25,922 nt of DNA from Candidatus Poribacteria bacterium (GTDB lineage: Bacteria > Poribacteria > DTPJ01 > WJIO01), in contig WJIO01000214.1 of the NCBI GenBank assembly GCA_014730235.1, forward strand, positions 1-25,922, written 5' to 3'. The translations under genes were made by a program, and so were the position numbers. The notes below the pieces were generated by a model. That model made no database searches. It saw nothing but the letters and a program-made list of their open reading frames with translations, and was not told the origin of the DNA. Below are positions 1 to 7,841 of the stretch, one piece after another; the first letter of the stretch is position 1; each line of letters begins with the position of its first letter.

Positions 1-394
1 CGATCTTTCCCCCAGGATCGATAATGAAAGTTTTTCTTTTAGCATGAGTGCCGATAATATTTAAAACCCCAAATGCCCTGGCAACCTCTTTGTTATTATC
101 GCTTAGAAGATCAAAGGGCAAAGCAAGTTTATCTTTGAATTTCTTCTGTTTTTCTATTTTATCAACACTGATACCAAGAACTATTGCTCCTGTCTTTTCT
201 ATTTCGTCGTGGCTGTCACGCAGCGTTTTGGCTTCGGTGGTTCAACCCGGGGTAAATGCCTTGGGATAGAAAAACAGAACAACCCATTTACCTCTGAAAT
301 CAGAGATTTTAACATTTTTCCCATTGGTGGCCTGAATCTGAAAGTCTGGGACAACATCACCTAATTTAACACCATCTTTAGATAAATTTGCCAT
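1..394 (-). CDS. Selenocysteine-containing peroxiredoxin (AhpC/TSA, BCP/PrxQ-like), partial
   Basis: Thiol-dependent peroxidase of the AhpC/TSA family, which reduces H2O2 and organic peroxides. The start MANLSKDG at 394 follows purine-rich AAAGGAAATAGGAAA. The N-terminal half reads ...[15 protein letters not shown]...[18 protein letters not shown] and then meets TGA (244-242). Reading on in the same frame gives [18 protein letters not shown]...GISVDK...[19 protein letters not shown]...[13 protein letters not shown] with no other stop up to the window edge, which is the rest of a normal peroxiredoxin. The TGA falls exactly on the peroxidatic Cys of the FTPGC-T motif (residue 51), so Sec insertion is the best reading; Sec peroxiredoxins are a known selenoprotein class. 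The resolving Cys that many PrxQ proteins carry five residues later is Lys here, and no Cys is seen in the visible part. A nonsense mutation is the alternative. The C-terminus lies outside the window. Confidence 0.85.
208..224 (-). promoter_or_regulatory. Candidate bacterial SECIS hairpin
   Basis: Just 3' of the UGA in the mRNA two overlapping small hairpins can form: GCUG-CGUGA-CAGC (224-212), whose five-base loop holds a GU, and CGUG-ACAGC-CACG (220-208). The apical loop lies about 22-26 nt after the UGA, within the range expected of SelB-bound bacterial SECIS elements, which need a short stem and at least one G in the loop. The stems are only four pairs, so this is suggestive only. Confidence 0.4.
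242..244 (-). other. In-frame UGA, probable selenocysteine codon
   Basis: The single TGA interrupting the peroxiredoxin frame sits between FTPG and TTEAK, replacing the peroxidatic Cys. A random nonsense mutation landing on the one residue class that is replaced by Sec in known Prx selenoproteins, with the downstream frame fully preserved over about 80 codons, is unlikely. No selA, selB, selC or selD is visible in this window, so the decoding machinery would have to be elsewhere in the genome. Confidence 0.8.
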
Positions 395-531
395 TTTCCT
401 ATTTCCTTTTCTATTGAAAGTAGTGCTTAATATAACCTTGTTATTGGTAATTTTATCAGAAATACGAGATATGTCCATACCAAATTCTATCACCTGTTTC
501 GTGGAATAATCAACAAAAATAGGGGAGCAAA

Positions 532-1656
532 ATGAAATTTATATTTAAGTGCCATATAATTGATAAGGATTTACCCGGAAGATCATACGGGCAAACAGCT
601 TTAGCTGATATTGATAATGATGGGCGTTTGGAATTTATCATGGGTCGCAGCGGCGGCGATATTTACTGGTACAAGTTTCATTCGTCAGAGAGATGGTCCT
701 GCCACCTGCTGGGGGAAAATTCACCTTCAGATGTGGGCGCATGCGCCATTGATGTGGATGGAGATGGCAATATGGACTATGTGACCGGCGGCGCGTGGTA
801 TCGAAATTCACAAAATCCAGATAAACCCTTTGAGCGTATAGTTTTTGATCCTGATTTAAACGCTGTTCATGACGTGGTTTCAGGTGACATTGACGGTGAT
901 GGTAAGCTGGAAATAATAACCATGTCCGACAAAAATAACCTGCGGTGGTACAAGATTCTAAACGACCCCACAGAACACTGGATCAAAACAGATATAGGTC
1001 CGGCAGTCCATGCAGGCGCATCCATTGGTGATATAGACGGTGACAGCAGTCTGGATGTAGTCAGGACTGATGTTTGGTTTCAGAATGTGAATGGTGATGG
1101 CTCCCGGTGGTTACAACATGATATTGGCCCAAACACACCACCCCCTTCGGATTTCCAGCCATATTTTGCCTTTGATGCCACATACAGTTTTGTATGTGAT
1201 ATGAACAACGATGGCAAAAACGACATTGTATTTACAGATGCAGAGATACCTGGTGGCAAAATATGGTGGATGGAAAATATAGATGGCTCCGGTAAGTCTT
1301 GGAAACGCCATGAAATACCCAACGGTGATCCTATCCGCAGAGGTGCTTATCATTCCCTGTATGTGGGTGATCTGGATGGTGACGGTGATTTTGACATATT
1401 CACCTGTGAAATGGAAGCTGTAGGAGGAGAACGACCACCGCGATGGTATATCTGGGAGAATCTTGACGGGAATGGGGAAGAATGGCAGGAGCATGTTATA
1501 CTGGACGCTAATCTCGGCGGACATGCAGCCGTAGTAGGAGATATAACGGGGAATGGGCTACCGGATATTATAGCCAAACCCTGGGTGGCTCAAAGGGATA
1601 ACGCCCTTGCTGGTCAGATGTTCCTGGTATTTCTGGAAAATCTTTCTAGTCCCTGA
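532..1656 (+). CDS. FG-GAP/VCBS-type seven-bladed beta-propeller protein
   Basis: A 374-residue protein made almost wholly of calcium-loop repeats: DIDNDG (26-31), DVDGDG (74-79), DIDGDG (119-124), DIDGDS (167-172), DMNNDG (223-228), DLDGDG (280-285) and DITGNG (337-342). Each is followed by a hydrophobic strand of the type LEFI, MDYV, LEII or PDII, and they are spaced 45-57 residues apart, which predicts seven blades. Such FG-GAP/VCBS propellers bind ligands or, in some lineages, carry polysaccharide-lyase activity; I see no catalytic signature. The start follows AGGGGAG. There is no signal peptide, unusual for a calcium-dependent propeller. It is transcribed divergently from the peroxiredoxin with 137 bp between the two starts. 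The 649-residue protein at 11920-13869 has a related propeller. Confidence 0.85.
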   Translation: MKFIFKCHIIDKDLPGRSYGQTALADIDNDGRLEFIMGRSGGDIYWYKFHSSERWSCHLLGENSPSDVGACAIDVDGDGNMDYVTGGAWYRNSQNPDKPFERIVFDPDLNAVHDVVSGDIDGDGKLEIITMSDKNNLRWYKILNDPTEHWIKTDIGPAVHAGASIGDIDGDSSLDVVRTDVWFQNVNGDGSRWLQHDIGPNTPPPSDFQPYFAFDATYSFVCDMNNDGKNDIVFTDAEIPGGKIWWMENIDGSGKSWKRHEIPNGDPIRRGAYHSLYVGDLDGDGDFDIFTCEMEAVGGERPPRWYIWENLDGNGEEWQEHVILDANLGGHAAVVGDITGNGLPDIIAKPWVAQRDNALAGQMFLVFLENLSSP

Positions 1657-1838
1657 GACTGGGAACGGCAAGAGCTGTGCATCAAAGTGATAAATTCAGG
1701 GATGCTTTGAAGTCGGCTATTCGGCTCTGGAAACGCTATCAACTTTGACGTATAGAAATTCCTGGAAATCAGTAATCGTTAAAAAATGAAAAATGTGTTT
1801 AGAATAATACCCTTAACACAATGACATACTTATACAGG

Positions 1839-1874
1839 TTTTCATATTTACCACACTAAACCCTGAAGAATCAA
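1839..1874 (+). repeat. Direct repeat copy A (leader-like)
   Basis: Matches 2064-2100 closely: the core TTACCACACTAAACCC followed by GAAGAATCAA has one mismatch in 27 bp, and the match extends upstream through TTTTCA with a one-base indel. It is followed by an A/T-rich stretch ending AAGG, similar to the Shine-Dalgarno region after copy B, so it may be the decayed leader of a lost gene copy. Confidence 0.7.
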
Positions 1875-2025
1875 CATTTTTAAAACTTAAGGTGACATAC
1901 ACCTGTCTCAGGTTATAAATATAATTATACAGAATAGGTAATTAAATGTTCGTATGTGAATTCTAACTTAAAATCCTTGGCTCTTCCGACTTGAGTGGGG
2001 TAAAGATAAGAAACTTCTTTATGCT

Positions 2026-2051
2026 GTCATTCCTGCTTCTGCAGGAATGAC
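2026..2051. repeat. REP-like palindrome
   Basis: GTCATTCCTGC, loop TTCT, GCAGGAATGAC: a perfect 11-bp stem with a four-base loop. It resembles the widespread intergenic GTCATTCC(C/T)GC hairpins found in many copies in diverse bacterial genomes and often mobilised by RAYT (IS200/IS605-like) transposases. It has no T run after it, so it is unlikely to be a terminator. Confidence 0.65.
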
Positions 2052-2063
2052 AAGGTGAGAGCA

Positions 2064-2100
2064 TTTTCAATTATTACCACACTAAACCCGGAAGAATCAA
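2064..2100 (+). repeat. Direct repeat copy B, leader of the small secreted protein
   Basis: Second copy of the repeat, ending 10 bp before the AAGGAGG ribosome binding site of the gene at 2125. A weaker echo, ACTAAAACCC at 2553-2562 followed by CCTTTAAGGAGG, precedes the second paralog, so the element looks like part of a conserved 5' leader of this gene family. Confidence 0.7.
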
Positions 2101-2124
2101 ATCCTTTAACAAGGAGGAAAATTA

Positions 2125-2505
2125 ATGAGATTCAAAACGACTCTTCTGGCAATATGTGTCCTGGCTTTAGCCTTTTCCGGTACAGCCATGGCCGGTCACG
2201 GTGAATTGGAAGGCTGGTGGGATGTAACCGTTCACTGGGCTGATGGTGAGACTCAGACCGATAAGTGGGATATTTCCATGGATACAGGTTTTATCGGTGG
2301 AGCAGAATCCTGGGAAACAGACAGTGCCGGAATTCTGTATTTTTTACTAAGACATGTAAGTATAAGAGTTGAAGTTGATGGTGAAGGCCTCTGCTCTTTC
2401 ATGGGCATCAAAATAGGTAGTATGATGTTTGGCACCATGTTTGATCTGGATGAGCCATACGAAAGAGGCACATGGTATGCTTCTCCGGGTGAAGAGCCAA
2501 TATAA
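2125..2505 (+). CDS. Small secreted protein, tandem paralog 1 (unknown family)
   Basis: A 126-residue exported protein of unknown function. The signal peptide MRFKTTLLAICVLALAFSGTAMA should be cut before GHGELEGWW. The mature part is mostly predicted beta strand: GWWDVTVHWADG, a WDISMD strand, VSIRVEVDGEG, LCSFMGIKIGSMMFGTM, and an ending DLDEPYERGTWYASP. A G-x-W start, repeated F-x-G-x-x-I-G strands and a closing G-x-W-x-A recall small beta-barrels of the lipocalin type, but I recognise no family. There is one Cys, so no internal disulphide. The start is fixed by AAGGAGG seven bases upstream. The next gene is a clear paralog of equal length. Confidence 0.85.
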   Translation: MRFKTTLLAICVLALAFSGTAMAGHGELEGWWDVTVHWADGETQTDKWDISMDTGFIGGAESWETDSAGILYFLLRHVSIRVEVDGEGLCSFMGIKIGSMMFGTMFDLDEPYERGTWYASPGEEPI

Positions 2506-2579
2506 AAAGCTTTTTATCCAGATAATAAAGACAGGCTACCTAAAGACTAAATACTAAAACCCTTTAAGGAGGTTTTTTG

Positions 2580-2960
2580 ATGAAATTCAAAATGATACTT
2601 CTGGCAGTATTGGCCATGACATTTATAACTGCTTCAGCCATGGCCGCCGCCGATCATGTTATTGACGGTTACTGGGATGTAGACATAGCATGGTTCCTTG
2701 ACGGTAATGCTGATTATGCTGACTGGGAAATTGATATGGAAAAATATACCCTCGGTGAAGTACATGATGATGAAAGCGGAGCAGAAGGTGTGGTTCGCTT
2801 TTTTGCAAGGAGAGTCAGGATAGTTATTGAAACCGATGAGGATGGTATGTGCCTTTTCCGGGGAATTTTAATCGGAAGAATAATGATGGGCACAATTACT
2901 GATATGGATGAACGCTATCAAAAGGGAATCTGGATAGCAACGCCATATATTGAAGATTGA
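2580..2960 (+). CDS. Small secreted protein, tandem paralog 2 (unknown family)
   Basis: A 126-residue exported protein, paralogous to the gene 74 bp upstream. The ATG at 2580 is chosen over a TTG at 2577 because AAGGAGG ends seven bases before it, the same geometry as in paralog 1. The signal peptide is MKFKMILLAVLAMTFITASAMA. Shared positions with paralog 1 include G-[WY]-WDV, DW/KW-[ED]I-[DS]M, C-x-F-x-G-I-x-IG, M-x-GT and a closing D-[LM]DE-x-Y-x-[RK]G-x-W-x-A-[ST]P. The sequences have diverged widely at other positions, so the duplication is not recent. It is followed at once by a terminator, so the pair forms a self-contained transcription unit. Confidence 0.85.
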   Translation: MKFKMILLAVLAMTFITASAMAAADHVIDGYWDVDIAWFLDGNADYADWEIDMEKYTLGEVHDDESGAEGVVRFFARRVRIVIETDEDGMCLFRGILIGRIMMGTITDMDERYQKGIWIATPYIED

Positions 2961-2990
2961 AATTTGAGATGAATTAAATCTAATAAAATC

Positions 2991-3022
2991 AGGACGGTGT
3001 TTTTAAGCACCGTCCTTTTTTA
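2991..3022 (+). terminator. Rho-independent terminator
   Basis: GGACGGTG (2992-2999) pairs with CACCGTCC (3008-3015) across an eight-base loop and is followed by TTTTTTATTTTT. It ends the small-secreted-protein unit. Confidence 0.9.
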
Positions 3023-3038
3023 TTTTTAAAAGAAGCTC

Positions 3039-3067
3039 TTGATATTAATACAACAAACACATACAAT
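3039..3067 (+). promoter_or_regulatory. Sigma70-type promoter for the PQQ propeller gene
   Basis: TTGATA (3039-3044), a 17-nt spacer and TACAAT (3062-3067) lie just after the terminator and about 115 bp before the start of the large propeller gene, leaving a 5' leader of roughly 110 nt. Confidence 0.6.
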
Positions 3068-3184
3068 ATTAGACAAATATTAACTGCATCTTCATTTTAG
3101 ATTAACCATGAAATGTTATATTCGGTTGTCAAATGTATTATTTATGTTTCTGGCTTATTCAATACTCAATCCGGGGAGGATAAT

Positions 3185-6100
3185 ATGAGTAAAACATTTA
3201 CCAGAATTGCTATAATCTGTGTCTTTTTAACCTTCTTTGCCATTGGGCTGGCAAATGCAGAGGGTTGGTTGACTTACAGGTACGACAGCGCCAGAAGCGG
3301 CTTTACATCTGAAAAGATGGCTGCTCCGCTTTCGCTGAAGTGGAATTTTGTTCCCAACCACACCCCCAAGCCGGCCTGGCCCATGCCTGGTGAAGAACAA
3401 CCCAGAATGCACTTTGATAGTGTGTATCATACAGTAGTGTCCGATGGTAAGGTATACTTTGGTTCGTCAGTGGACGGAAAAATTTACGCTTTGGATTCGG
3501 ACAAAGGCGAAGTTGAATGGACATTCTTTACTGACGGCCCAATACGCTTTGCCCCTTCCATATACGATGACAAAATCTACTTCGGTTCTGACGATGGATA
3601 TGTCTACTGCCTGGAAGCGAAAAACGGCAAAATGGTCTGGAAATACAGAGCAGGCCCCAGCGATGAAAAAATTATAGGCAACGGAAGAATGATCTCCTTG
3701 TGGCCTGTAAGGACCAGCGTCCTGGTTGAGGATGGCGTTGTTTATTTCGGCGCGGGAGTATATCCTTATGAGGGTGTTTACATCTGCGCTCTGGATGCCG
3801 AAAACGGCGACGTGATCTGGAAAAACGACACTCTTGGAGATCGTGCCCATGAGATGACTTACGGCGGTATATCTCCTCAGAGTTTCCTTGTAGCTTCCGA
3901 AAATGTCCTTTATGTCCCGTCAGGCAGAGCTATGCCAGCCGCTTTTAACAAGAAAACCGGTCAATTTTTGAGATACCTGCCAGCAGGACATACAGGCGGA
4001 ACCTGGGCTTTGGTGGCCGACGGTGAACTGGTGGCCGGTGTGGATGCCTCTGGTAGACCCGCAAAGATTGCCTTTGATGCCGAAACCGGGCAGCGAAAAG
4101 GTGATCTATACGCATGGTTTCCAGGGCTTGATATGGTCATAGCCGGTGATATATCTTATACTGTCACCAAGGATGGCGTTAAGGCCATATCCCGATCCGC
4201 TTATCCCCATCTAAACGAAAAGCTGAATACGTTGCGAGAAGACCAGAAGAAATTAAACGCTATGCTTACCGACCTGAAAAGCAAGCTGGCTGATGTTGAT
4301 GAACGCATGCGGATTGAAATTAACAGGCAAATAGAAGAGGGTGCAGCAAAAATTGAAGCCCTGACCAGGGAAGAAGAAGTCAACATAAAGAATTTAGCCT
4401 GCAAATGGCAGTATGACAGAAAAGACCTGTATTCCATTATCCTCGCAGGTGATACCGTAATTGCAGGCGGGAAAGATGTTGTCGTCGCCATCAATGCAAA
4501 AGACGGTAAAGAAATCTGGAATGCCAATGTAGATGGTAGAGCTTATGGTCTATCTTCAGCCGATGGAAAGCTTTTTGTCAGCACTCACAAGGGAAATATA
4601 TATAGCTTCGGCGAAAAATCCGATTCACCCGGGGAAGTGGTGAAGGTTGAAATAGATAATTCACCTTATACCAGCCATAGAAATTCATCTAACTATGCAG
4701 AAGCTGCTAAAAATATATTGAATAATACTGGCGTTAAAAAGGGATACTGCCTGATCCTGGACGCCGATAACGGAAGATTGGCCTATGAAATCGCCAGACA
4801 GTCAGAACTTAAAGTCGTAGGGATCGAAAAAGATAAAAAGAAAACCGCCAAAGCCAAGGAAATGCTGGACAAAGCCGGTTTATATGGCTCTCAGGTGATT
4901 GTGGAAAACTGGAATATTTCATCTCTCCCACCTTATTTCGCCAACCTTGTTGTTTCCGACAGCATGATGAATTCCGGTGATACTGATTACAACGCCGGGG
5001 ATGTGTTCCGGGTTCTTCGGCCTTATGGTGGCATAGCGTACCTGGGTCATCCTGATTCCAACAAAGTAGAAGACAAGATTAATGATTGGGTCGCAAATTC
5101 AGAAATGCCGAAACCTGAAATAATAAACAATGGCGGTCAGTGGGCAAAGATGGTTCGAGGGGAACTGGAAGGTGCAGGAGACTGGACTGAACAATACGCA
5201 GATCCCCAGAACACAGCCTGCTCAAAGGACGAATTGGTAAGAAGCCCACTGGGTATATTGTGGTTTGGCGAACCGGGTTCAGAAAAGATTATGGACAGGC
5301 ACGCCAAAGGCGAAGCTCCAGTAGGCATAAACGGTCTTCTCTTTATCCAGGGTGAAGAAGTAATAATGGGTGTTGACTCCTATAATGGCACCATACTATG
5401 GGAGAGGGAAATTCCCGGAGCTGTAAGACCCAGGACTGACGTTGATACAGGAAACCTGAGCCTTACAGAGGACGCTCTCTATCTGGCAGCTTATGAAAAA
5501 TGCTACTGCCTGGACCCTGAAACAGGTGAAACAAAAGCCATATTTGAAGTTCCCCCCACAGAGGACGGAAGTCCGAGACGCTGGGCCTATATTGCCAGCT
5601 ATGATGGTCTTCTTTATGGTTCAAGAGGTATGCCGTTATCCAGGGATTATTTCACCTTCTGGGAAGATGGTGAATGGGTCGATCCCGAGGAAGTTCCTGC
5701 CGAATACCTGAATGAATATAACCAGATGAAAGCTGCCTATCCTGACGCAGAAGGTGAAATGTGGGAAGCTCTGAAACGTTCAGGTCAGTTATGGCGTAGG
5801 TTAGCCAACTATCCCTCATGGGAAATATATAATCCCTCCAAAGGCGCAGTTACCAGCAGGACAATGGTCTCTGATATGGTCTTTGCCATGAATCCAAATA
5901 CCGGAGAAATAGTCTGGAAACACGAAGGCGAAAAAATCGCTGGTATTACTATTTCCATTGGAGGCGGCAAGGTTTTCTTTGCTGAAAGCTCAATTACCGA
6001 AAACCAGAAGGATAAGGCATTTGAGGACAGGAAAAAACTTACTCAGGAAGGTATATATGAAGAATCTCCTGTAGATGCTGAATTTGCTGATCTTGATGTC

Positions 6101-7777
6101 AGAACCGCCTGTTGTCTGGATGCAGCCACAGGTAAGGAAATATGGAAAAAGGATTACGATTTTACATGGTGCGGAGGTGATGCTCTGGCGACAGCTTATC
6201 ATGATGACGGAATCCTGCTTTACTTTGCCAACATGGGAAGTCATGACGCATGGAGACATAAAAATCTTTCGCTAATCTGGAAAAGAATGACTGCATTATC
6301 AGCCGAAGACGGAAGCATGATATGGTCAAAGCCCAATAACTACAGGACAAGACCTTTTATAATCGGTGATGATGTATATATCGAACCCAGGGTCTGTGAT
6401 GTGCATACCGGTGAGATAAAAATGCGCAAACATCCCATTACTGGCGAAGAGGTTCCCTGGGAATACCTGCGTCCAGGTCACACATGTGCTATTAGTTCAG
6501 CAGCAGCCAATATGGCCTTTACCCGTTCCTACTGTGGCGCGTTTTTCGATATTGAAAACGACGCTGGCGTTACTCTGTTCGGTGGAACTCGCCCCGGTTG
6601 CTGGATCAACATGGTTCCAGCCAACGGCGTTCTGCTATTCCCCGAAGCCAGCGCAGGATGTACCTGCTCATTCCCCGTAAGGGCTTCCCTGGTTATGGTG
6701 ACTAAACCCGATAGAATCCAACCTTATAACGTATTTATCACTCACGGTAAACTAGATACGGTCAGACACTTCGCCATAAACCTGGGCGCACCTGGTGATA
6801 TGAGGGATTCAGAAGGTAACCTGTGGTTTGCATATCCAAATCCCAATACGCGATACGGCGGAAACCACTATCCCGATTACGGCGTTAAATTTAACCTGAA
6901 TGAAAAGACCCTGGAAGGTATGGGCTTTTTCAGCTACGACGCAAGAACCGCCCAGCTTCCGGGAACAAGCACCCCCTGGTTATACGCCTCTGGTTGTCTT
7001 GGGCTTCTGAAAAGTGAAATTTCACTGGTAGATAAAGTCTGGGGAGATGAACCCGGAACTTATACCGTCCAACTGGGATTTGCAGCACCATCTGAAGATA
7101 AAACCAATCAGCGGGTATTTGATATAAAACTCCAGGGTGATGTTGTCCTTGGTGGATTTGATATTGTAAAAGAAGCTGGTGGCTCAGATAAACCTGTGGT
7201 AAAAGAATTTAAGGGTATCAAAGTTGAGGACAAGCTGCTTCTGGAATTGATACCTGAAAATGATAACCCAACTTTTGCCCATGCCCCTATTATAAATTTC
7301 ATAAAGGCAGTAAGAGAGGACACACCATCCATACCTGATATGGCTTCTGTGAAAGCTATTAGTGAAACCGAAGCCAAAGAGATGCTTAAGAAGGCCAATG
7401 CCGATATGAAAAACGGCAACCATAGTCAGGCTCTGGAAGCCTATCATACAGTATTCGACGCTGCTCCTTCTGCCGAATTAAAGGTTAAGGCTGTTGAAGG
7501 TATAGCAACTATTGCAAGTCCTGAATCTTTAAGCACAATTGCAGCATACTGCAAAGGCGTCGATCCTGTTGTGATAGATTATAAACTTCCGGGACAGGAA
7601 GTAAAAGACGGTATTATCAAAGCCTGTGTGGCTATTGCCAACAATGTGGCTAAAGAAGATAAGGAAAGGGCTGTGGCTATGCTGAATCAGGCAATGATAA
7701 CTGCTGGTGAGTCCGAAGTTCGTGAAGAAGTGGTTAATAGCCTTCAGGAACTGGGGGTCGATGTTAAAACCGAATAA
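3185..7777 (+). CDS. Exported PQQ-type beta-propeller protein with methyltransferase-like and malectin-like domains
   Basis: A 1530-residue exported protein. The start is ATG 3185 after GGGGAGG, followed by the signal peptide MSKTFTRIAIICVFLTFFAIGLANA. The order is: a PQQ/BamB-like propeller (about 35-330) with repeats such as GKVYFGSSVDGKIYALD and DDKIYFGSDDGYVYCLE; a coiled coil (about 341-406); another blade with DTVIAGGKDVVVAINAKDG; a Rossmann, methyltransferase-like insertion (about 496-625) with LILDADNGRLAYEIA and VVGIEKD; a second propeller (about 670-1270); a malectin-like domain (about 1290-1382) with RVFDIKLQGDVVLGGFDIV and VVKEFKGI; and a helical-repeat tail. The SAM-binding glycine motif is degenerate (LDADNG), so this domain may no longer methylate. 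Similar fusions are known to me in Planctomycetes. The role is probably periplasmic glycan or redox-ligand binding, but the substrate is unknown. Confidence 0.85.
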   Translation: MSKTFTRIAIICVFLTFFAIGLANAEGWLTYRYDSARSGFTSEKMAAPLSLKWNFVPNHTPKPAWPMPGEEQPRMHFDSVYHTVVSDGKVYFGSSVDGKIYALDSDKGEVEWTFFTDGPIRFAPSIYDDKIYFGSDDGYVYCLEAKNGKMVWKYRAGPSDEKIIGNGRMISLWPVRTSVLVEDGVVYFGAGVYPYEGVYICALDAENGDVIWKNDTLGDRAHEMTYGGISPQSFLVASENVLYVPSGRAMPAAFNKKTGQFLRYLPAGHTGGTWALVADGELVAGVDASGRPAKIAFDAETGQRKGDLYAWFPGLDMVIAGDISYTVTKDGVKAISRSAYPHLNEKLNTLREDQKKLNAMLTDLKSKLADVDERMRIEINRQIEEGAAKIEALTREEEVNIKNLACKWQYDRKDLYSIILAGDTVIAGGKDVVVAINAKDGKEIWNANVDGRAYGLSSADGKLFVSTHKGNIYSFGEKSDSPGEVVKVEIDNSPYTSHRNSSNYAEAAKNILNNTGVKKGYCLILDADNGRLAYEIARQSELKVVGIEKDKKKTAKAKEMLDKAGLYGSQVIVENWNISSLPPYFANLVVSDSMMNSGDTDYNAGDVFRVLRPYGGIAYLGHPDSNKVEDKINDWVANSEMPKPEIINNGGQWAKMVRGELEGAGDWTEQYADPQNTACSKDELVRSPLGILWFGEPGSEKIMDRHAKGEAPVGINGLLFIQGEEVIMGVDSYNGTILWEREIPGAVRPRTDVDTGNLSLTEDALYLAAYEKCYCLDPETGETKAIFEVPPTEDGSPRRWAYIASYDGLLYGSRGMPLSRDYFTFWEDGEWVDPEEVPAEYLNEYNQMKAAYPDAEGEMWEALKRSGQLWRRLANYPSWEIYNPSKGAVTSRTMVSDMVFAMNPNTGEIVWKHEGEKIAGITISIGGGKVFFAESSITENQKDKAFEDRKKLTQEGIYEESPVDAEFADLDVRTACCLDAATGKEIWKKDYDFTWCGGDALATAYHDDGILLYFANMGSHDAWRHKNLSLIWKRMTALSAEDGSMIWSKPNNYRTRPFIIGDDVYIEPRVCDVHTGEIKMRKHPITGEEVPWEYLRPGHTCAISSAAANMAFTRSYCGAFFDIENDAGVTLFGGTRPGCWINMVPANGVLLFPEASAGCTCSFPVRASLVMVTKPDRIQPYNVFITHGKLDTVRHFAINLGAPGDMRDSEGNLWFAYPNPNTRYGGNHYPDYGVKFNLNEKTLEGMGFFSYDARTAQLPGTSTPWLYASGCLGLLKSEISLVDKVWGDEPGTYTVQLGFAAPSEDKTNQRVFDIKLQGDVVLGGFDIVKEAGGSDKPVVKEFKGIKVEDKLLLELIPENDNPTFAHAPIINFIKAVREDTPSIPDMASVKAISETEAKEMLKKANADMKNGNHSQALEAYHTVFDAAPSAELKVKAVEGIATIASPESLSTIAAYCKGVDPVVIDYKLPGQEVKDGIIKACVAIANNVAKEDKERAVAMLNQAMITAGESEVREEVVNSLQELGVDVKTE

Positions 7778-7800
7778 TTTGGCAATGTCAAGTTAAAATT

Positions 7801-7835
7801 ATATTTGGGGTCTAGTTTTACTAGACCCCAAATAT
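7801..7835. terminator. Bidirectional hairpin terminator
   Basis: A perfect 15-bp stem, ATATTTGGGGTCTAG against its complement, with loop TTTTA, between the convergent genes ending at 7777 and 7842. The A/T-rich stem ends can supply short U-rich exits in both directions. Confidence 0.75.
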
Positions 7836-7841
7836 TCGCTA

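Larger units (their letters stand above)
1657..2124 (+). other. Long non-coding stretch with repeats
   Basis: No credible gene here. It holds two copies of a 36-bp direct repeat, a REP-like palindrome, and a possible promoter: GTGACA (1892-1897), a 16-nt spacer and TATAAA (1914-1919), with the small inverted repeat ACCTG-TCT-CAGGT (1901-1913) inside the spacer. A 33-codon stop-to-stop frame just after the propeller gene (about 1650-1748) reads somewhat protein-like but has no start and is not called. Confidence 0.5.

Noticed and set aside
242-493. A complete 83-residue protein ending at the TGA
   Set aside because: It is the N-terminal part of the peroxiredoxin read as if TGA were a stop; the upstream 33 residues before MANL have no family resemblance and the better ribosome site is at 394.
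1080-1577. Antisense open frames across the propeller gene, and similar ones across the PQQ, sulfatase and lectin/propeller genes
   Set aside because: They mirror the codon pattern of the real genes on the other strand and have no recognisable domains or ribosome sites.
1650-1748. Possible gene remnant after the propeller gene (reading [10 protein letters not shown]...LWKRYQL)
   Set aside because: Only 33 codons stop to stop, no start, no ribosome site and no family I can name.
6703-6723. Third full copy of the direct repeat (ACTAAACCCGATAGAATCC)
   Set aside because: It lies in the coding sequence of the PQQ protein (TKPDRIQ) in a conserved-looking segment; similarity is partial and best explained by chance.
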